From positions 1 to 9,919 of the forward strand of contig CAMVPV010000020.1 of the NCBI GenBank assembly GCA_947169455.1: DNA of 9,919 bases, given 5' to 3'. This DNA is from an uncultured Clostridia bacterium (GTDB lineage: Bacteria; Bacillota_A; Clostridia; Oscillospirales; Ruminococcaceae). Below are positions 1-7,631 of this stretch, piece by piece. The translations under genes were made by a program, and so were the position numbers. The notes below the pieces were generated by a model that saw nothing but the letters and a program-made list of their open reading frames with translations, did not search any database and was not told where the DNA came from. Each line of letters begins with the position of its first letter. Position 1 is the first letter of the stretch.

Positions 1-897
1 CTCACTGTACGCGGGATACTTCAGCCCGTGAAAAGCAGCGGAACGGACGGCAATCTGAAAATGCCGCTGTATCTTCGGTACAGTATAAATTCCGGTAAAG
101 AGGATATTCCCGACGAAGAAATATACTCGCTGCATCCTCGGCTCACCGCAAACGGATTTCTGCTGCGGAACAGCAGGCATTTTACCAACAGCAGGAAGTT
201 TCTTGTCCGGATGAGCGAATGGCTCACACATCCGCACGAAACCGTGAAAATGTCGCGGCGGGAGCGCTCGTTCGAGATATTCGGCGAGGAAAAAATGCTC
301 GATGAGAATTTGCAGCTTATAAAGAATATCGGGCTGAACGGCGATATATTGCTGTATTACGAAACGCCCGAAATGTGCTTTTCCGATTACATACCGGAGC
401 GCAAAGCGGATATGACGCTTCTGATATGCGAGAACAAGGATATCTGGTTCAATATACGGCGGCTGATGTACGAGAACGGCTGCCGCACCCTGTTCGGTGT
501 GCCGATGGACGGAACTGTTTTCGGGCAGGGGAACGATATCACGGGCAGCGGAAAATTTGCAGCGTATTCGCAGTTTCTCGGCGCGGAAAATGTAAGATAC
601 CTGTACTGCGGGGATATCGACCGCGCTGGGTTCGATATATTCCTGCGTTTCCGGAACGGAGCCGCAGATCTCAATATTTCGCTGTTCCTGCCTGCGTACA
701 GAAAAATGCTGGAGCTTGCGCATTCCGTAAAACTGCCGGACAGCTGCGACGACAGGGATATTTTTCCGGATATGTCTGAGATACTTCCGTTGTTCACGGA
801 AAGTGAGCAGGAACAGATAACACGGATACTGAAAGAAAACAAGCGTCTGCCGCAGGAGATACTATCCTATCCGGTGCTTGCAGAGAATATGAGGTAA
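1..897 (+). CDS. jetD: Wadjet nuclease subunit JetD (DUF2220/Toprim), 5'-truncated by window edge
   Basis: This is the C-terminal part of a JetD-like protein; 298 codons are visible and the frame is open to base 1. The GTG at base 28 is therefore most likely internal, because the codons before it read as normal protein. JetD proteins are usually nearer 400 residues, so roughly 80-120 residues are probably missing. The visible part ends in a Toprim fold of the topoisomerase VI A-subunit type. It has a conserved acidic Glu in LLICENKD (visible residue 144) and the metal-binding DxD in YLYCGDIDRAGFDI (Asp205, Asp207). The tail (RLPQEIL near residue 285) resembles the end of DUF2220 proteins. In characterised Wadjet systems JetD is the endonuclease that cuts plasmid DNA after the JetABC SMC motor has sized it. 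The catalytic acids appear intact. The stop lies 2 bp before jetA, consistent with one operon. The nuclease assignment is sound; the exact subtype is less certain. Confidence 0.85.
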   Translation, partial: LTVRGILQPVKSSGTDGNLKMPLYLRYSINSGKEDIPDEEIYSLHPRLTANGFLLRNSRHFTNSRKFLVRMSEWLTHPHETVKMSRRERSFEIFGEEKMLDENLQLIKNIGLNGDILLYYETPEMCFSDYIPERKADMTLLICENKDIWFNIRRLMYENGCRTLFGVPMDGTVFGQGNDITGSGKFAAYSQFLGAENVRYLYCGDIDRAGFDIFLRFRNGAADLNISLFLPAYRKMLELAHSVKLPDSCDDRDIFPDMSEILPLFTESEQEQITRILKENKRLPQEILSYPVLAENMR

Positions 898-899
898 TT

Positions 900-2426
900 A
901 TGCTTTCGGCGGAAACAAGGGAATTATTGCAGGACTTTGAAAAGCGTATGCGGTTCGTGAACCTGGTGAAATACTGGCTCGACCGCCCGAAACCGCAGAA
1001 AATACGCGATATCCTGCGTGACAATGACGACAGGACGGACAATCTCATATTAATGGTTCTGGTGTTCATCATGGACAGTACCCTTCGCTACGGTGAGCGC
1101 TGCACGAAATCCGACATCACGGGATTTCTGCGCGAGGTCTCCGGACTGTACGGCTATTCATCAGAGGCGGCGGAAACGCTTGCAGATCATATCGTGACCG
1201 ATGTTCTGCAAAGCGGAGGGAAGATACGCGAATTTGACACATATCAGAGCGGAGACGGAGCGTTCCGCAGACAGACCTCGCTCGTGCTGATAGAACAGCA
1301 GAACGGCAGCTATGTGCTCACGAATGAAGCATACGAATTTCTGTTCCGCACAAAGGAAATAGACAGCGAGCTCGATTTTTCGGTCAGCCGCTTCAAGCTG
1401 CAGGAATTCATACGCCGTGGGAATTATTCCAAGGCACTGCGAGAAAGCCGTGAGCTTGTCAGCCGCATGAGAAATCTCAAAACACGAATGGACGATTTCA
1501 TGCTTCGGTGCAGGACGAACATTTCCGAGATCTCCGTTGATGAGTATGAGGAGATCATCACGCAGGTGCGGGATTCATTTGAGGACGAAAGCAAGCAGAT
1601 GAGCGAAATACGCACACTGACCGCCGCTAAATTGCAGGCAATAGCGGACGCGGCTGTTCACGAAAGCGAGAGCATCGGGCAGACCGAGCGCGAGATAAGG
1701 GAGATACTCGAAAACATCGACACGGTGATCCGTGAGCAGAGCCGCGTATACAACCGCAAATTCACACTTTCCGGATTGTACTCGCAGCTGTTGGACGACA
1801 GCTTTTCCTATCTGCGGGCGGGTCATTTTGATATTGAGCAGGAGATATTGGCGCCGATGAGACAGATGCATCTCGGTTCCGTGCGCGGCTCCGGAAAACT
1901 GTTCAAGCCGCTGTACAAGCCGGAATTCAGGCATCTGTTCGGGCTTGACTTTTTCTATAAGCGGCAGAATGCAATACGTGCAGAACAGGCGGACAGCGGT
2001 ATAGATATCAGCGATGCTGAAAGCGCCGAAAACACCGCGGAGGAGCGCAACAGCCGATATGTCGCTATCATACGTTCACTGCTCGGATATGCCGCGGCGC
2101 ATATAAGCTTCAGATTCGGGGAATATGCGGATTCACTTCCGCCGGAAACTCTTGCTGATCTGATGCGGGAAAATCTGCTGACAAATGTCATGCTTAAACT
2201 GTACGCTTTCGGCGAGATAGATATCGCTGCATGGCGCGAAGAACATAACAGCATAATTGTTCCCGTCGGGGAATTTGACCTCGCATACTGTCTCAGCGAA
2301 ATTCCGGACGAACTGATACAGATGCAAAGTATAATTATAGGCAGGACGGACAGCATACTGACGTTCGATACCATAGACGGGAGAAGGATCACCATGAATG
2401 ACCTGACGGTGGAGGTGCGGAAATGA
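900..2426 (+). CDS. jetA: Wadjet kleisin-like subunit JetA (MukF-like)
   Basis: 508-residue protein in the slot of the kleisin subunit of a Wadjet SMC complex, which bridges the two JetC heads and holds JetB. The first 150 residues look like a MukF-style winged-helix region, with a hydrophobic helix at about 48-60 and a beta-wing ending YVLTNEAYEFLF (138-149). Residues 160-300 are long charged helices (RFKLQEFIRRGNYSKALRES and following), as in the middle domain of MukF. A polar acidic linker at about 361-385 (DSGIDISDAESAENTAEE) leads to a C-terminal globular part that would be the head-binding winged helix. The ATG at 900 follows a GAGGT ribosome site at 891-895 and starts 2 bp after jetD, so translation is probably coupled. 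No catalytic motif is seen, as expected. The assignment rests on length, helical layout and position between jetD and jetB more than on one diagnostic motif; by family I would place it with type II JetA. Confidence 0.75.
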   Translation: MLSAETRELLQDFEKRMRFVNLVKYWLDRPKPQKIRDILRDNDDRTDNLILMVLVFIMDSTLRYGERCTKSDITGFLREVSGLYGYSSEAAETLADHIVTDVLQSGGKIREFDTYQSGDGAFRRQTSLVLIEQQNGSYVLTNEAYEFLFRTKEIDSELDFSVSRFKLQEFIRRGNYSKALRESRELVSRMRNLKTRMDDFMLRCRTNISEISVDEYEEIITQVRDSFEDESKQMSEIRTLTAAKLQAIADAAVHESESIGQTEREIREILENIDTVIREQSRVYNRKFTLSGLYSQLLDDSFSYLRAGHFDIEQEILAPMRQMHLGSVRGSGKLFKPLYKPEFRHLFGLDFFYKRQNAIRAEQADSGIDISDAESAENTAEERNSRYVAIIRSLLGYAAAHISFRFGEYADSLPPETLADLMRENLLTNVMLKLYAFGEIDIAAWREEHNSIIVPVGEFDLAYCLSEIPDELIQMQSIIIGRTDSILTFDTIDGRRITMNDLTVEVRK

Positions 2427-3115
2427 AACGGGAAACACTGCGGCTGTTCGCAAGGCTTATGGAGGACGGCTGTATCACGCGGGAGCATGACCCCGCGCTG
2501 TATGAGGATTCCTGCGATGCGGAAATATCCGCGGAGCTTGCGGTCATGGAGCAGGAGCTCGATTTTACGCTGTACCGCACGAACGGTAGGCTGTATCTTC
2601 TGCCGAACCCGACAAACGAGCTTTTCTCGCAGGACAACAGCGATTTCAAGCGGTCGGTCGGATATGAGAGGCTGGAGGAACTTTATCTGCTGAATTATAT
2701 GGCGATGTTCCTGCTGTACCAGCTGTTCGGCGGCAAGGGAAACAGCCTGCAGACGCGCAATTTCATCAAGGAGGATGATTTCCTCGACGACTTCACTAAG
2801 CACTGCGAGCAGGTGCGCGCCGAGAGCGATTCGCTGGAAAACGCTTCGGCGCGTTACAGTATCGATTTTCTGCGGCTTGCGGACAGCTGGCTCGCAAAGC
2901 GCGGCGGGGATTCGACCTCGATAGATACAAAGCACGGGTGCTTCATGAAGATAATCCGTAAATTCAAGGACGAGGAACTGCTTGCAGAAGCGGAGAGCGG
3001 AGTGTATAAGCCGACCGTCCGCCTGTGCGACCTAATGCCGTATTTTCTTTCGCAGAGCCGCATTTCCGAGATCCATGCCGTGCTGGGAGGGGTGAACGAT
3101 GCCGTCGATACGTAA
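2423..3115 (+). CDS. jetB: Wadjet small KITE/MukE-like subunit JetB (DUF6063-like)
   Basis: 230-residue protein matching the MukE/JetB accessory subunit, which binds the kleisin as a dimer and contacts DNA near the SMC heads. Two winged-helix units can be read: an N-terminal one whose wing is DFTLYRTNGRLYLLP (47-61), and a C-terminal one at about 173-209 (CFMKIIRKFKDEELL, then YKPTVRLCDLMPYFL). A hydrophobic helix pair lies between them at 84-103. The layout and the LYLLPNPTNELF stretch agree with what I recall of DUF6063 proteins, the JetB of type II Wadjet; this was not checked by search. The start ATG overlaps the jetA stop in an ATGA (2423-2426) and has a strong GGAGGT site at 2411-2416 inside jetA, so it is coupled and probably well translated. 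This suits a subunit needed in at least equal number to JetC. No odd features. Confidence 0.78.
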   Translation: MKRETLRLFARLMEDGCITREHDPALYEDSCDAEISAELAVMEQELDFTLYRTNGRLYLLPNPTNELFSQDNSDFKRSVGYERLEELYLLNYMAMFLLYQLFGGKGNSLQTRNFIKEDDFLDDFTKHCEQVRAESDSLENASARYSIDFLRLADSWLAKRGGDSTSIDTKHGCFMKIIRKFKDEELLAEAESGVYKPTVRLCDLMPYFLSQSRISEIHAVLGGVNDAVDT

Positions 3116-6100
3116 GATACGAATAGTGAACTTCCGCTACGATGACGGTGCAAAGCTGATACCTGACGAGATATTCTGCGCCGAAAACGACAGCGGCAGA
3201 CCGACCGACACTCTGCTGAACCTTGATAACGGCGGTGGAAAGACCGTGCTCGTGCAGCTGATGCTCCAGCCGATATGCCCGAAGGCAAAGGTGCAGAACC
3301 GCAATATCGGGGAGTATTTCAGAAACGGCTCCGATCATGCATTCGTGCTTATCGAATGGGCGCTCGACGGCTCGGCGTACAGCCTGCTGACGGGGATAGC
3401 GCTTGCAGCATCGACAAACGCAGACGACGGGAACGACAGGCGGAACGTCCGCTTTTTCACATTCATGCACACCTATCCCCAGACCGGCGACAGGCTCGAC
3501 CTTGTGAATTTTCCGCTGACCGAGCGGGACGGAAATCATATCCGCACGCTCTCCTATGATGATGCGCGGAAATTGCTGCAAAACCGCAAGATAGAATATT
3601 ACCCCGCCGATCAGCTTCGCCGCTATCAGAAAAAACTCGCGGACGAGTACGGCATTTTACATACCGAATGGGAAAATATCCTCGTGCGCGTGAATGCAGT
3701 GGAGGGCGGGATATCCAAATTCTTCGAGGAATACAAGACGGCGGACAGACTGCTCGACCGCTTCATAATCCCCGGTGTCATGCCAAACGGCGGAGGGCAG
3801 GAGGAATCGCTCGAGGAGATGTTCCTGAACTATGCGAAAAGCTATGCGGGTCAGGAAGAGAATATGCGGCTGCAGTCGCGGATAACCGCGTTCACTGAAA
3901 AACTCGATAATATGCTGCCGCTGATGAGAGCAATGTGGGAGCATGACGATGCGCGGCTCCATGCGATACGGGCGCTCGCCGACCACATTTTCACATTGCA
4001 GAAAAATATCGGTTCGGAGACTGAACGGAAAAATTCGCTTGAAAGATCTGTTTCTCTGTTTGATGAAAAGCTGCGTCACATACGCGCCGAGAAAGCATCA
4101 GCGGTGTATTATACCGCAAAGGACAGGTATGATGCGGCGGCAGCGGAACTCGATGGAGCAGCACAAAGAATGGATGCCGCAAAAGAACGGCGCGACAGGT
4201 ATGAACATCTGAAAGCGGTGCTCAACGCCGCAAAGGAGCATTCCGAACTTACGGAACAGCGTAGCTTGCTGGAGGCATTGTTTTCGCAGCTTCGTGAGCT
4301 CGATTCGGACAGCGGGGATGCGCATATAGATTCGCTGCGGTACTCGCTGTACATAGCGGCAGTTTCTCTGTGCGAACAGGCGGAAAAGGAACATATCAGC
4401 AAAGCTGCAGAGCATGAAAGGTATTCCGGTGAACTGGAAGATATCAGATGCAGGATCTCCGGATCAACAGAAAAATATGCTGCCGAAAAGGGAAAGTACG
4501 ATAAACTAACGGGACGCCGTGAAGTGCTGCTCGAACAGATAACAGACGGTCTGGATAAGCTTTCACTGAAGATAACAATGATGCTGGACGGAAGCTATTC
4601 CGCGGAAGAGATCGAAAATATCCGCGCTGACCTTGACAGCAGGACAGGGCAGGCAGCCGCTGTTTTGCAGACTTACGAGGAAGAAGAGCGGCAGCTTGCG
4701 GAGGAAATTTCCGCGCAGAACGAGCGGCGCGGTGAGATCGCGGCTGAACAGGCAGATATCAGTGTACAGCTGCGCGATGCGGGAAAGCTGCTCGCGGAAT
4801 ATCGGGAGCGGTACGATGCCGCGGTGAAAGTGACCGCACATCTGTCTCTTGATGAGGAGAGCATCTTTACCGATGAGCCGATGAAGGAACTCGGCAGGAT
4901 AACTGCGGAGCTGCGCGAAAAATATCGCAGGGCGGAACGCTCGGCTGAAATGCTCACGGAACAGATATCCTGTATCGGAAACGGACAGCTTCACCTGCCG
5001 GGAGCGGCGGTCGGTTTCCTTAAGGAGACGGGAGTGCCGTTCCGTACAGGTGAAAAGCATCTGCTGGAGCAGCCGCCGGAGATCAGGCAGAAAATACTTG
5101 CGGCTGAGCCCGCAGCGGCATATTCTGTCATCGTCAATTCCGAAAAGGAGCGCGAAAAACTGCTTGTGCAGGCGGGCGAAACGTGGCTTTCGGCGATCGT
5201 GCCGGTGTTCACGCTTTCGGACATTGCCGAAATGGCGGAGGGCAGGCGCATTTCCGGCGGAGAACTGCTTGCCGCATATGAGCGGGAGTATTTCTCCGAT
5301 GCGGGCGCTTATGAAGAAAAGGTACGCACAGCGCTCGATGATGTGCGCGCTGAAATGGAAAATCTCAATTCACAGCTTGGTGAATGGGAGCACGAACGCA
5401 CCGCACTGGCACAGTTCACATATCCTGCGGGATATGAAGCGCAGCTTGACGCGGAGATCACCGGAAATGAGGAAAAGAAAAAGCTGCTTCTGAATGAACT
5501 TGCGGAGCTTGACAGGCGCCGCACCGAGATCAATGAGCGGACGGCGGAACTGAAAAAGCTCTGTATCATACAGCGCGAAGCCGTTCAGGATGCAAAGCGG
5601 GAACGCGAATATTTTGAATCGATATGCGGTATCATCTCGCAGTATGAGGTGCTTAATGCGGATATCGCTGAGTGCGGTGCAAACATCGGAAGGATATCCG
5701 GTGAGATAACACGCGCCCGTGCCGAAGAAAATCGGACAGAGGAACTTCTGCGCAGCTGCAATGCCGATATGGAGCTTATCGGAGAGCAACTTGACGGATA
5801 TCGTGGTATTGCCGATGAACTGAAAGATTCTCCCGAGGCGGAGATAATTCCGGCGGAATATCCCGTTCTGCTTGCGGAGTACAACTTGTACCGTGAACAG
5901 CGCTCGTCTGACCGGAAAAGTCTGGAAAATCGAATTTCCGACACAAAAGCGCGTATCAATGTCACAGAGAAAAATCTGAAAAGGTTCGGTATCACGCCAG
6001 AGGAGTATGAAAACACCGAATATTCTGCGGCAGCATACAACAATGCCGAGGATGGATACCGTGCTGCCGAACGGGAATTTTCGGAGACCCTATCGCTCCA

Positions 6101-7394
6101 TACAAAAGCGGCGGCGGCTCATGCGGCAGCGGAAAGCATTCTGAAACAGGCGGAGAATTCGCTCAGGGAGCTTCATACGGAGCTGCTCGACCGTGCGGAG
6201 GTCGGTTCTGATCATGAAAGGCGCATCACGGAATGTGAAGCGGAACTGCGTTCGGTAAAGATCAGGCTTGATGATTCTGTACGTGCGTTGGGCAAACTGA
6301 CCGCCGAGGAAGGGCTCTCCGTGAGATATGCTGCGCGCTTTGCGGATGATATCGCGGACTATACGCCGAAGATCACCGAAAACAGCGAGGATGCGGACAC
6401 TCTGCGCGACAGGATAGAAAGCGGCGCGGATGCTCTGAAACGCGCCGAGAACGATGCGGATAATTACCGCCGCCGCGAGCTTGAATCGTTCCGCGGAGAA
6501 CATGGGCTGTTCAGCGGAACGCTCGACGGGATAGCGTCAGTCATCGGGAATGTGAATATCCACGGCGACAGGTATTTCTCGCTTTACGAGCGCACCGAGG
6601 GCGATATCCGCCGTTACCGCGAACGCATAGGACAGCTTGATATCCTGCTGCGGGATGTTGAGGACAGCCGCAGGGAACTGGTCGCTCACTGTATGCAGCG
6701 GGCGGGGCGTCTGCATGAAAATCTCAGGCTGATGTCAAAGAAATCGACCGTTCAGATAGGCAGCACCAAAAAGCAGATGCTCCGCGTGGAGCTGCCCGAT
6801 ATAGACCCGTCGAGCGGTCTGTCCGCGGCGAGGATAAATGACTATATCGAAAGGCAGGTGCGGAAATTCCTCTCCGAAAACGAGGAGACCGTTAAAAGCC
6901 GCAAGGATCATCTTGAGATACGCCAGCTTCTGAACTGCTACATTGGAAAGGAAACTATACCGGTGATCGTGTTCAAGATCGACAAGGTGATACAGAACAG
7001 CAGGTATCGTTCGTGGGAAGATGCTCTCAAGGCAAATTCGGGCGGCGAGCAGTTCGTGGTGTTCTTTTCGCTGGTGGCATCGGTGATGAATTATGCACGC
7101 GGGCTTGCGGAAAACCTCAGCCGTTCGAGCGGCGTGCTTATCCTCGACAATCCTTTCGGACCGATATCTTCGCCGCATCTGCTTGAACCGATGTTCCGTA
7201 TCGCGCACCATTTCAATATACAGCTGATCTGCCTTACACACCTCGGAACGGCGGCAGTCACGGGCTGCTTTGACATGGTATATCAGCTGAAATTCAGAAC
7301 GCTTGCGCTTTCAAATGTGCAGATACTCGAAGCGGAGGCAAAACAGCACATGGAACACGCATATTTCCTGTCGGAACAGATATCTATGTTTTGA
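3099..7394 (+). CDS. jetC: Wadjet SMC/MukB-like ATPase JetC
   Basis: 1431-residue SMC-type ATPase, the DNA loop-extruding motor of the system. The N-terminal half-head carries the P-loop NLDNGGGKT (residues 41-49, Lys48). Long coiled coils rich in Glu, Ala, Arg and Leu run at about 270-620 and 720-1190. A globular hinge lies between them at about 620-715 (around GNGQLHLPGAAVGFLKETG); it has no CxxC, so it is not a Rad50-type zinc hook. The C-terminal half-head has the ABC signature SGGEQ (1314-1318) and Walker B VLILDN (Asp1350). Two departures from the SMC consensus are visible: Leu42 where the first P-loop Gly normally is, and Asn1351 in place of the usual catalytic Glu. The start ATG lies 17 bp inside jetB with a GGGAGGGG site at 3085-3092, so translation is coupled. 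The protein is longer than type I JetC, which is about 1100 residues, and fits the longer type II forms. A hairpin terminator follows the stop at once, making this the last gene of the operon. Confidence 0.9.
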   Translation: MPSIRKIRIVNFRYDDGAKLIPDEIFCAENDSGRPTDTLLNLDNGGGKTVLVQLMLQPICPKAKVQNRNIGEYFRNGSDHAFVLIEWALDGSAYSLLTGIALAASTNADDGNDRRNVRFFTFMHTYPQTGDRLDLVNFPLTERDGNHIRTLSYDDARKLLQNRKIEYYPADQLRRYQKKLADEYGILHTEWENILVRVNAVEGGISKFFEEYKTADRLLDRFIIPGVMPNGGGQEESLEEMFLNYAKSYAGQEENMRLQSRITAFTEKLDNMLPLMRAMWEHDDARLHAIRALADHIFTLQKNIGSETERKNSLERSVSLFDEKLRHIRAEKASAVYYTAKDRYDAAAAELDGAAQRMDAAKERRDRYEHLKAVLNAAKEHSELTEQRSLLEALFSQLRELDSDSGDAHIDSLRYSLYIAAVSLCEQAEKEHISKAAEHERYSGELEDIRCRISGSTEKYAAEKGKYDKLTGRREVLLEQITDGLDKLSLKITMMLDGSYSAEEIENIRADLDSRTGQAAAVLQTYEEEERQLAEEISAQNERRGEIAAEQADISVQLRDAGKLLAEYRERYDAAVKVTAHLSLDEESIFTDEPMKELGRITAELREKYRRAERSAEMLTEQISCIGNGQLHLPGAAVGFLKETGVPFRTGEKHLLEQPPEIRQKILAAEPAAAYSVIVNSEKEREKLLVQAGETWLSAIVPVFTLSDIAEMAEGRRISGGELLAAYEREYFSDAGAYEEKVRTALDDVRAEMENLNSQLGEWEHERTALAQFTYPAGYEAQLDAEITGNEEKKKLLLNELAELDRRRTEINERTAELKKLCIIQREAVQDAKREREYFESICGIISQYEVLNADIAECGANIGRISGEITRARAEENRTEELLRSCNADMELIGEQLDGYRGIADELKDSPEAEIIPAEYPVLLAEYNLYREQRSSDRKSLENRISDTKARINVTEKNLKRFGITPEEYENTEYSAAAYNNAEDGYRAAEREFSETLSLHTKAAAAHAAAESILKQAENSLRELHTELLDRAEVGSDHERRITECEAELRSVKIRLDDSVRALGKLTAEEGLSVRYAARFADDIADYTPKITENSEDADTLRDRIESGADALKRAENDADNYRRRELESFRGEHGLFSGTLDGIASVIGNVNIHGDRYFSLYERTEGDIRRYRERIGQLDILLRDVEDSRRELVAHCMQRAGRLHENLRLMSKKSTVQIGSTKKQMLRVELPDIDPSSGLSAARINDYIERQVRKFLSENEETVKSRKDHLEIRQLLNCYIGKETIPVIVFKIDKVIQNSRYRSWEDALKANSGGEQFVVFFSLVASVMNYARGLAENLSRSSGVLILDNPFGPISSPHLLEPMFRIAHHFNIQLICLTHLGTAAVTGCFDMVYQLKFRTLALSNVQILEAEAKQHMEHAYFLSEQISMF

Positions 7395-7397
7395 TGA

Positions 7398-7431
7398 AAA
7401 AAGCACATTTCACCGCTGAAATGTGCTTTTT
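7398..7431 (+). terminator. Rho-independent terminator of the jet operon
   Basis: A perfect 15-bp inverted repeat (7398-7412 with 7417-7431) encloses a 4-nt CCGC loop. The core GCACATTTCA/TGAAATGTGC is flanked by A's on the left and T's on the right. It begins 3 bp after the jetC stop. Because the left arm starts with six A's, it could also stop transcripts coming from the opposite strand. It separates the jet operon from the downstream genes, which have their own promoter. Confidence 0.9.
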
Positions 7432-7514
7432 CGGCTATATGAGACCGGCGGCGGTATCGCTTTATAGATCCGAGCTCTGAAAATGTTTCGCAGATCACCG
7501 TGAAAACGTCCGTG

Positions 7515-7524
7515 TATAGCTATA
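7515..7524. repeat. TATAGCTATA palindrome upstream of the -35 box
   Basis: A perfect 10-bp palindrome lies 10 bp before the -35 box of the downstream promoter. Its core TATAGC recurs at 7542-7547, and TATAGATC occurs at both 7463-7470 and 7521-7528. These repeats could be extra contact sites for a regulator, but they are short and AT-rich, so chance is possible. Confidence 0.3.
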
Positions 7525-7533
7525 GATCATCAG

Positions 7534-7562
7534 TTGCAATTTATAGCTGTGTGTGATATAAT
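7534..7562 (+). promoter_or_regulatory. SigA-type extended -10 promoter for the acidic-protein gene
   Basis: A -35 box TTGCAA (7534-7539, 4 of 6 matches to TTGACA) and a perfect -10 box TATAAT (7557-7562) are separated by 17 nt. A TG at 7554-7555 gives an extended -10 (TGATATAAT). The predicted transcription start is near 7569, which leaves a leader of about 60 nt before the start codon at 7632. This is the only convincing promoter in the window. It follows the jet terminator and so makes the downstream gene or genes a separate transcription unit. Confidence 0.8.
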
Positions 7563-7573
7563 AATAACAGCTA
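7544..7573. promoter_or_regulatory. Inverted repeat (operator candidate) centred on the -10 box
   Basis: TAGCTGT (7544-7550) and ACAGCTA (7567-7573) form a perfect 7+7 bp dyad with a 16-nt centre. The -10 box at 7557-7562 lies at its middle, and the predicted transcription start falls in the right arm. A dimeric repressor bound here would block RNA polymerase. No repressor gene is recognised in the window. The arm AACAGCT is found again at 8136-8142, ahead of the next gene. The repeat is seen directly; its regulatory role is inferred. Confidence 0.45.
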
Positions 7574-7603
7574 AGGCGGAAAGGCGGCGCTGCAATATCC
7601 GCC
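7573..7603 (+). other. GC-rich leader with tandem AAGGCGG and possible hairpin
   Basis: The 5' leader of the downstream gene holds two copies of AAGGCGG (7573-7579 and 7581-7587). Either copy's GGCGG can pair with CCGCC at 7599-7603, giving two alternative 5-bp stems. No known riboswitch pattern is recognised, and the stems are short, so this may be only local structure. Confidence 0.2.
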
Positions 7604-7620
7604 GGCGGGACGATAGCGGA

Positions 7621-7626
7621 GAGGAG
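7621..7626 (+). promoter_or_regulatory. Ribosome binding site GAGGAG that fixes the start at 7632
   Basis: Three in-frame starts compete: GTG 7626, GTG 7632 and ATG 7638. GAGGAG ends at 7626, overlapping the first GTG. It sits 5 nt from GTG 7632, the normal distance, and 11 nt from ATG 7638, which is long. GTG 7632 is therefore preferred, with ATG 7638 as second choice. Confidence 0.6.
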
Positions 7627-7631
7627 TGCCT

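Noticed and set aside
28..30. GTG as the true start of the first gene
   Set aside because: The frame is open to base 1 with protein-like codons, no ribosome site precedes the GTG, and the product would be about 100 residues short for JetD.
620..640. Possible zinc hook in the JetC hinge
   Set aside because: Only one cysteine is present in the hinge region and there is no CxxC motif, so a Rad50/SbcC hook is ruled out.
1955..2935. Long minus-strand open frame (326 codons) opposite jetA/jetB
   Set aside because: It lies across two well-supported plus-strand genes and their junction, has no ribosome site or family resemblance, and reads as a compositional shadow. The other long antisense frames, for example 2964-3581 and 6735-7241, are rejected for the same reason.
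4600..6500. Repeated GCGGA/GAAC-type words in the middle of jetC, looking like a repeat array
   Set aside because: They reflect Ala-Glu-Arg-rich coiled-coil codons without regular spacing or spacers; there is no CRISPR or tandem repeat.
7432..7631. RNA gene or riboswitch in the main intergenic region
   Set aside because: No tRNA cloverleaf or recognised riboswitch core is seen; beyond the promoter, repeats and short leader stems the stretch holds nothing I can name.
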